A program made the position numbers and the translations under genes. Shown piece after piece: positions 47,791-64,000 of a DNA stretch of 64,000 bases. Source of the stretch: Oryzias latipes (taxonomy: Eukaryota; Chordata; Actinopteri; Beloniformes; Adrianichthyidae); NCBI RefSeq assembly GCF_002234675.1, contig NC_019863.2, positions 3,028,609-3,092,608 of the forward strand. Direction: 5' to 3'. The notes below the pieces were generated by a model. The model was not told the origin of the DNA and did not search any database. It saw nothing but the letters and a program-made list of their open reading frames with translations. Within the stretch, counting starts at the first letter, position 1. Each line of letters opens with the position of its first letter.

Positions 47791-48416
47791 AGCACCCTGA
47801 TCCGCTCTATATACACTGTTGGAGCTTACTCTGTGCACAGCTAAGAGCTGAATTTCTAATGAACTCCTGCCGCTCTGCAGAAACTATGTCCTGAAAAACA
47901 ACACAGGATTTTTGGGGTTTGGGCTAAAAGCGGCATCATCCTAATTAAAGACCAGATGGTCGGTCGGTGTGAGACTTGGAAAAACCTTTTGCATTGTGAG
48001 GACTAGGGGTCAAGATTTCCCTCGTCTGACAGATCGGCAGGCTCTCGTTTACAGGCTGAGACTGCACAGATCTCCAGATCTTCTCTGACCAAAACAGTGA
48101 CGTCATCTGTGGCTCTGGGCCCACGTGGGTGAGCTGAACGTTCAGTTTTAGAATTTCTTTTTCTCTGAATCAGAGCACTCTGTCTGCTTCTGGGATTCGC
48201 TTTGGAGGGGCCCTGTAGAACCGATCAACGTCGAGATTAGGAATCCTCACTCCAGCTGTGCGCATCTCTGCTGGTTCCAGCTGTGTGCCAGTGTGATGAC
48301 TCACGCGTCACGTGACTGACCCGATTATAAAACCACATTCTAGTGAAGTACTCACTGGCAGCTGTAGACAACGGTTCTTCCTTGTCCACAGATGAGCGAC
48401 GTTTTCTCCTCATCAT
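28256..48416 (-). CDS. fancd2: Fanconi anaemia group D2 protein
   Basis: FANCD2 pairs with FANCI, is mono-ubiquitinated by the FA core complex and clamps chromatin at DNA interstrand crosslinks. I traced 42 coding exons (listed in the next two entries) totalling 4,440 bases, all with GT/AG borders and matching phase, giving 1,479 residues (human about 1,451). Family strings include [78 protein letters not shown] and [18 protein letters not shown]. The ubiquitinated lysine is K560 in [13 protein letters not shown] (codon 40191-40193), matching human K561. The C-terminus is acidic, as in the family. The start is the ATG (48416) directly after a 3' splice site, as if exon 1 were non-coding. Oddities are an Ala run, a Glu run and a Gln run in otherwise helical-repeat regions. 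I am very sure of the identity and less sure of one or two weak splice sites (33909-34085 acceptor, 32074 donor). Confidence 0.97.
28545..28934. mobile_element. Carrier MITE family B, copy 3 (interrupted)
   Basis: This copy has the same sequence and orientation as 12102-13169, lying in the last fancd2 intron. It is split at the same GTCTAGTG by a different, 172 bp element. Confidence 0.8.
28701..28872. mobile_element. Non-autonomous hAT element, 172 bp
   Basis: The ends read CAGAGGTGGGCA and, inverted, CAGGGGTGGGCA (11 of 12). Perfect 8-bp duplications GTCTAGTG lie at 28693-28700 and 28873-28880. It differs in sequence from the 854 bp element at 12256. Confidence 0.9.
29355..29940 (+). mobile_element. 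MITE family A copy 3 (full length)
   Basis: The ends read TTTAAAGTCCCGCTCCGATC and, inverted, TTTAAAGACCCACTTCAATC. It contains the GATGATGCCGTTTTTAG, ACATCATTTCTGCAGAGTGG and CAACAAAAATGGCGAGCAA blocks. It is the best-preserved copy and lies in a fancd2 intron. Confidence 0.7.
32505..32970 (+). mobile_element. MITE family A copy 4
   Basis: It starts AAGTCCCACTCCCATCATC and ends inversely as GAGACCCACTCCGATGAAAA. It shares the GTGCAACACAAATGGAGC block. It lies in the fancd2 intron between exons 31 and 32. Confidence 0.65.
37590..38448 (+). mobile_element. L2/CR1-type LINE 3' fragment
   Basis: The frame at 37597-37908 reads [20 protein letters not shown] and [20 protein letters not shown], typical of the end of an L2-clade reverse transcriptase. 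Downstream, frame-shifted pieces correspond to the usual [15 protein letters not shown] and [10 protein letters not shown] regions. It ends near GTACGTATTGTGCGATACAAATAAA. It is 5'-truncated and decayed, inside the 2.7 kb fancd2 intron between exons 19 and 20. Confidence 0.85.
42370..42935 (-). mobile_element. MITE family A copy 5
   Basis: Reverse orientation. The end reads CGGAGTGGGACGTTTAAAC near 42915-42935, with CGCCATTTTTGTTGCTCC and GCCGCTCTGCAGAAACTACG blocks inside. It lies in the fancd2 intron between exons 8 and 9. Confidence 0.65.
43157..43813 (-). mobile_element. L1-type LINE 3' end
   Basis: Reverse-strand frame 43550-43783 reads [20 protein letters not shown] and [17 protein letters not shown], the C-terminal tail of L1/Tx1-type ORF2. 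A short A-rich tail lies at the left (43157-43175, T-rich on plus). Twelve-base duplications TCAGCGCAGGTT at 43145-43156 and 43814-43825 mark the insertion. It sits in the fancd2 intron between exons 7 and 8. Confidence 0.88.
44290..44545 (-). mobile_element. tRNA-derived SINE with RTE-like tail
   Basis: On the reverse strand, TTTAGCTCGTGCTGG (A-box region, about 44515-44530) is followed by a perfect B box GGTTCGAATCC (44474-44484). The tail resembles the RTE-type LINE 3' end (GGGAAAAGCCGAAAGAGG). It lies in the fancd2 intron between exons 4 and 5. Confidence 0.75.
47570..47975. mobile_element. MITE family A copy 6, broken by a G run
   Basis: It shares TTTCTTTATTCAAATCGTTGTG and GCCGCTCTGCAGAAACTATG with the copies at 4019 and 42370. 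The centre is replaced by a run of G (47759-47786). It lies in the first fancd2 intron between coding exons. Confidence 0.6.
47759..47786. repeat. Poly-G run, 28 bases
   Basis: Twenty-eight consecutive G lie on the plus strand (C on the fancd2 sense strand). Exact length is likely unreliable in sequencing. Confidence 0.95.
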
Positions 48417-48679
48417 CTAATAAAAAACAAACATAAAAGGTGTGAAAGCTGCGCATTAATACGGCCTCCGACTCTGTCAAAACTAACCACTAAGACAGAA
48501 ACTGTCAGCTGTAGCTAAATTCATACACCACCAACTTTTGCACAAACAGTCTTTCATGCGCGTGGGTTTAATTTCGTCTTATTATAGGGTTAAGGAATAA
48601 CTAAAGCATCAAAAACGTACTTTTTCTGTTCTGTTTTTACAGCGAAACAATCCACAGGCGACCAGCGGACAGAAGATCC

Positions 48680-48745
48680 AAACAAACTTCCGCGCCAAAG
48701 CGCGCGACTTCTTCTACGTCACATCGGAACTTCCCACTTCCTGTT
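48680..48745 (-). promoter_or_regulatory. fancd2 core promoter with E2F, CRE and ETS motifs
   Basis: On the minus strand, CAGGAAGTG (ETS type, 48735-48743), GTGACGTA (CRE type, 48715-48722) and TTTGGCGC (E2F type, 48692-48699) follow each other within 52 bases. They lie about 270 bases upstream of the fancd2 start codon. There is no TATA box. A possible non-coding first exon ends at a weak donor near 48650. E2F control fits the S-phase role of FANCD2. Confidence 0.5.
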
Positions 48746-49339
48746 GAGAAAATGCACGAAGAACTCTTTCACAACACAAAATGTCCTCGTTTTAAATTTC
48801 ACATTTTACAGCTAATTAATAATAAAAATCGTTTTTTATATATACAAGAGGGATAACCACTTTATGAGTTTTATTAGATTGGAACGGTTGGAACTAGCTT
48901 AATGTCAAGTGCGCTTGTTTTAGTTAACGGTTGAGCACTGATGGGTGGGGTGTTTGCAAAACCACTGATGAAACATTTTGCCGCTCTACGCTGATGAACA
49001 TGAGTAACAAACATGTTTAATGGATCAAAGAGTATTCTTAAACAAGATGTCTACATGATGCTTTCTTTGTTTCGTCCAAAAACTTACTTTTACTGCTTGA
49101 CAAGATGGCTTTATATTCCGCGTGTGTTTAAAATATTTACTATATATATACATTTAAAATTTTATTAATAAAGAATATCCCGAAAGTAAGTTGTGCATGA
49201 CATTAGCATAACTATTTACAACATTATATTTTGGTAACAATGATTCCAGTCAATGAGACAGACAAATCTATCTCTTTATAATCTGCTTTAATAACCGAAA
49301 GAAAAAACAACGTGTTGATTTATAGGATAAGAACACTTA

Positions 49340-49440
49340 CCTCTCTTTTAAAAATTCTTGAGAACGCATGCGCAGAGTGCACGATGGGGGGAACTATCTT
49401 GACAGTCGTCATGTGATCTTCGATATTTATACAGTGACGG
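49340..49440 (+). promoter_or_regulatory. gpx1 promoter (TATA-like and NRF1-like sites)
   Basis: TATTTATA at 49424-49431 lies about 55 bases before the gpx1 ATG and could position transcription near 49455. CGCATGCGCA at 49365-49374 resembles an NRF-1 site. On the opposite strand a strong splice donor (GAG then GTAAGTG, near 49342) lies in the same interval. Confidence 0.5.
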
Positions 49441-49485
49441 AGGAGGCGGAGAAACACAACTTTTCGGCGGTCAAGATCAAGAAGA

Positions 49486-50419
49486 ATGGCTTCCAAGTTC
49501 TACAGCCTCACCGCTAAACTGTTATCCGGAGAAATATTCAATTTCTCGGTCTTGCAGGGGAAAGTTGTCCTCATAGAGAATGTGGCGTCTCTCTGAGGCA
49601 CGACCACCAGGGATTACACCCAGATGAACGAGCTCCACGAGCGCTACGCCAGCAAGGGGCTCGTGATCCTGGGAGTTCCCTGTAATCAGTTCGGCCATCA
49701 GGTAAGCCGGCAGCAGCGTCAACCGTCATGCTTTCTTAAAGTGGCCACATAATGTGCATTTTGTCATGAACTTGCAAGTTATCCAGCCTGAACATCATCA
49801 TGCAAATGTATTCAACCAAAATACTTTGTTCACACGAGAGTAATAATGCCTAGAATTATGAATAAACGTGTTTTCTATGAACTGTTTTGAAGACTTGTTT
49901 TGGGGGGGATTTTTGTTCCAGGTTTGACTTTATGAATTATTCCCTATCTGATGATGGGTGATTGATGAGACCAAAAACATGCTTTAAGTTTGTGTGGATC
50001 ATGGTCCTCGCATTCACAAACCAGATGAAAGGCGGCACATTCATAAACTGTTAATGATCGACCCACAGGAGAACTGCAAGAATGAAGAAATCCTGCTGTC
50101 CCTGAAGCACGTCCGTCCCGGGAATGGCTTCGAGCCAAAGTTCCAGCTCTTGGAGAAGGTGGATGTGAACGGGAAGGATGCCCACCCTTTGTTTGCCTTT
50201 CTGAGGGAGCAGCTCCCCACCCCCAGCGATGACCCCGCACCCCTGATGACCGACCCCAAGTTCATCATCTGGAGCCCGGTGTGCAGAAACGACGTGGCCT
50301 GGAACTTTGAGAAGTTCCTGGTGGGGCCGGATGGGACGCCGTTCAAGCGGTACAGCAGGAGGTTCCTCACCAGCGACGTGGAAGGAGACATCAAGAAGCT
50401 CCTCAGCCAAACCAAGTAA
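49486..50419 (+). CDS. gpx1: Glutathione peroxidase 1 (selenoprotein)
   Basis: GPX1 reduces hydrogen peroxide and small organic peroxides with glutathione in cytosol and mitochondria. Exon 1 is 49486-49701 and exon 2 is 50069-50419, joined in phase 0 with GT/AG borders, giving 188 residues (human 203). The TGA at 49594-49596 (codon 37, context ASL-U-GTTTRDY) is in the place of the family's catalytic selenocysteine, so it must be read through. Gln72 of CNQFGHQ and the Trp of VAWNFEKF complete the catalytic set. ALMTDPK-like and [21 protein letters not shown] strings match cytosolic GPX1. A SECIS element lies in the 3' UTR. Automated callers may truncate this gene at the TGA or start it in exon 2. 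The gene is head to head with fancd2 and converges with usp4. Confidence 0.97.
49594..49596 (+). other. gpx1: Selenocysteine codon TGA
   Basis: This in-frame TGA is flanked on both sides by conserved GPX coding sequence. It is recoded as Sec with the help of the downstream SECIS. Confidence 0.96.
49702..50068 (+). other. gpx1 intron
   Basis: A 367 bp intron with a GTAAGC donor and a CACAG acceptor. Nothing else was recognised inside. Confidence 0.9.
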
Positions 50420-50497
50420 CATCTTCAAGCCGTCCAGTGCTTCCCTCCCTCCCTCCAACTCCACCTGTGCTTCCCTGCATTCGATGGCTGCTTTGTT

Positions 50498-50560
50498 CCT
50501 TTACTACATGAAGACATCCTCTGAAAGCGAGTGAGGAGGGCGTCTGATGACATGGAAAGG
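50498..50560 (+). promoter_or_regulatory. gpx1: SECIS element
   Basis: The layout is textbook. A lower helix pairs CCTTT (50498-50502) with AAAGG (50556-50560). The quartet is ATGA (50508-50511) opposite TGAT (50545-50548). The upper stem pairs AGACATCCTCT with GGAGGGCGTCT, with one mismatch and a few wobble pairs. Unpaired AAA (about 50524-50526) lies in the apical region. It sits 80 bases after the stop codon. Confidence 0.92.
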
Positions 50561-50623
50561 TTCAAACGTTTTCAGCTGCATTGGCTGCATGTAAAGCACA
50601 GTTGTGGTGTTTTTTTGAGGACC

Positions 50624-50629
50624 AATAAA
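50624..50629 (+). terminator. gpx1 poly(A) signal AATAAA
   Basis: A canonical hexamer about 205 bases after the stop, followed by a TG-rich stretch (GTTTGTGACC) that fits a cleavage-site downstream element. Confidence 0.8.
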
Positions 50630-50645
50630 TGTTTGTGACCAAATG

Positions 50646-52144
50646 TTGTGCTGCCTGAATGAGTCCTGGGACGGGATAACAGTCATCAGCAGGTAAACCA
50701 GTCATTCCCACCACATGCTCGTCTCCTCTGGGTTGGTGCCAACACTAATCCAGCCTGTGAAGTCAGCATGACTGGGTGGTTTTTTTGGTTGCTTCACCTG
50801 CTGGTAAAGAGGATCCAACAATGGAGGCAGTGTTTGAACAGAATGGCCTCTTTGGTAAGGAGCTGATATGCAATCTGTGCTGCGCTGACGGCACAGCCAC
50901 ATTTCAAATTCTAAAGTACACAAGCAAACCAACTTGGTTGAGGCTTCAGGACTTTATTGCAACATTAACTGAAATATTTCTCAATTAAAAAACAAACTGG
51001 GTTCAGAGGATGACTTCAACTGTTTTCGGATCATTTTAATAAAACGGGAAAAAAAACTCACGGCAGATGTGACGAAGCTTTTCTAGATCAGTTTATTCTG
51101 ACGCAAAAGAAAAGTTGACATTTTAACTGGAAACTGCCTTCATTATAAATAATGAACATGATTTGATTGGATTTAGTTTTTTCTATGCAATTCAGAGGAA
51201 AACAAAAAGTTAAACGGTTTGTAAATCATGCAAATGTTTGTTCCTGTCAAGATCTTGTTTAGTCCAGATCAGATGAGCAGATAGTTGCTCGTGTCAAGGA
51301 GCGAGTCGAGGTTTCATCAAAGCATCGGTTCATCCTGGTTTATCTTGTTTTAGCCAGTGTGTTTTGAACATGGCTTCTCTGTACATTATTGTACAGAACT
51401 AAGCAGCAGTCCATGTGTGCATAGAACCAAGCTAAAAGATCTGAAGGTGTCCCACGTCACATCCTTGGATGCTGTGGGCCACAGCGTCCAGTTCTGTGGC
51501 GTCTGCATACAGCAGGTTGATATTTACCTTTAAACACAGGAAGGCGCCTGCCTGCTTGTTTTCTGCAGTTTTTCTCTCATTCTGATCAAAAACAGCTCCT
51601 GCGGGTCACCTGCTGAAGCGGTCTGAGCCCCTCCCCTCCCGGGCGTCCCGCTGAACCACAGTTCGGCCTCAGGAGTCACTCGTTTCCTTTTGAGCGCACA
51701 CCTCCCTTTAGAAAAGGATTGCATTTCACGTAGCAAGGACAATCTAGGCACAGCGCCAGCATCTGGCTGATTTCTGCTTTATTTTTCACATAAATATCTC
51801 CGAACGCTTTGGTTCAAACAATGTGCATTTGGCTTTTTTCTCTAAGTATCTCAGAATATTTTTGTGGGAAACAAACCTTTTATCTATACATATGAGGGCA
51901 CTTTAACAATATGATCATCCAGTGAGAGAATCTACATTCCTCTTAGTTTGGAACTAGTAAAACTATAAATCAGCAGACCGTCCGCTCCTTCCAGGCTGTT
52001 GGCTTTAGCCAAAAATCACAAGACAGATTCAAGCGGAGGGTGGGGTTAATAAAAAGTCTGTGGAGCCGTCCGTCACTACAGAAGCATGGTGTGCGTGTCC
52101 ACGTGTCCGTTCGCCCCGTGCGTGTCCGTCTCCCTTTGAGCCTC
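50646..52144 (-). other. gpx1-usp4 intergenic interval and usp4 3' UTR
   Basis: Minus-strand AATAAA signals lie at 51778-51783 and 50953-50958, so the usp4 3' UTR is about 370 bases or longer. A long form would end within about 300 bases of the convergent gpx1 signal. No gene was seen. Confidence 0.5.
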
Positions 52145-63498
<11,354 letters not shown>

Positions 63499-63618
63499 CA
63501 TGCAACTGATGTACCGGTAGAGTGCACGCGCTATGACAAGCACGAGCGCCTGGGGAACCAGGAGCGTTCTTCCGCCCATAGGCGGCCCGAATAACAAACC
63601 TCCCTCTCCCTCTGACAT

Positions 63619-64000
63619 GCTGGATGAGATGGCACAAAATACAAGTTATGATCACATAATAATAATAATACTTAGGTTACATTCAGTTCAACAGATTGAT
63701 ACCGTAGAAATATATTTTTATGTTTGAAAGCATTCATCTTTGGTTGTTTGGAAAAAAAGAAATGGGAGGACAAGATGGTTAGTTTTTCTGTTTCCTTCTC
63801 CTTTCCTTAAATGCAATGATGATCTATTTGCCAAATGCAGACTATGAGTTGTGATTTTTACATAGTCGAATCCAAACCAGCAGTGTTATTTATTGAAGGC
63901 ACCACCAAAAACTCACAAAGAAAACCAAACATTTTAGCTTTTGTCTGTGACAACCCAATTTCCTCATCTCTCCAGTGTTAGTCTGCCTGCAGGCACAAAG
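63619..64000. other. Upstream of usp4, no gene seen
   Basis: AT-rich sequence with an (AAT)n run near 63656-63670. It may hold part of the usp4 promoter. No TATA box or neighbouring gene was recognised before the window ends. Confidence 0.4.

Larger units (their letters stand above)
39637..48416 (-). other. fancd2: fancd2 coding exons 1-19 (coordinates)
   Basis: In transcript order: 48356-48416, 46700-46834, 46548-46615, 46377-46483, 44131-44182, 43992-44044, 43832-43910, 42971-43095, 42252-42339, 42066-42170, 41889-41989, 41689-41806, 41211-41246, 40902-41048, 40694-40828, 40484-40615, 40306-40416, 40111-40217, 39637-39691. Exon 18 (40111-40217) carries the mono-ubiquitination lysine. Exon 12 encodes an Ala run, exon 13 a five-Glu run and exon 17 a five-Gln run. 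Confidence 0.88.

Overview
This is vertebrate nuclear DNA, most probably from a teleost fish. Genes are split into many short exons with GT/AG borders. The proteins match vertebrate families, and the intergenic and intronic space holds typical fish repeats: Rex3/RTE and L2 LINEs, tRNA-derived SINEs, and hAT, Harbinger-like and other MITEs. No bacterial operon, CRISPR array or rRNA gene was seen.

Four protein genes can be supported, running left to right. (1) tex264 (minus strand, partial): two coding exons at 26690-26947 and 2607-2828 are separated by a 23.9 kb intron filled with repeats; the remaining exons lie beyond the left edge. (2) fancd2 (minus, 28256-48416): I traced 42 coding exons whose lengths add to 4,440 bases (1,479 codons plus stop), with every junction in phase. 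(3) gpx1 (plus, 49486-50419): two exons, an in-frame TGA selenocysteine codon and a convincing SECIS stem-loop in the 3' UTR. (4) usp4 (minus, 52145-63498): 22 coding exons totalling 2,994 bases (997 residues), with the catalytic Cys and His visible.

fancd2 and gpx1 are head to head, with about 1 kb between their start codons. gpx1 and usp4 converge. The 3' end of fancd2 lies about 1 kb from the tex264 start. Functionally these are an ER-phagy receptor, a Fanconi-anaemia DNA crosslink repair protein, a cytosolic peroxide-reducing selenoenzyme and a deubiquitinase. They share a neighbourhood rather than a pathway. From memory, the human counterparts all lie on 3p.

The most interesting non-genic structure is in the transposons. 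Two different hAT-type elements sit at exactly the same nucleotide of two copies of one carrier MITE, while a third copy keeps the empty site. At 282-1892 an unfamiliar element with about 165 bp inverted arms encloses a short exon-like ORF that I cannot name. A Harbinger-like MITE is nested in another MITE. An L1-type LINE has landed next to a fancd2 splice donor, turning an inferred 67 bp intron into a 736 bp one. A 5'-truncated Rex3 copy keeps an open reverse transcriptase frame and a clear target-site duplication. A run of 28 G sits in a fancd2 intron and may be an assembly weak point.
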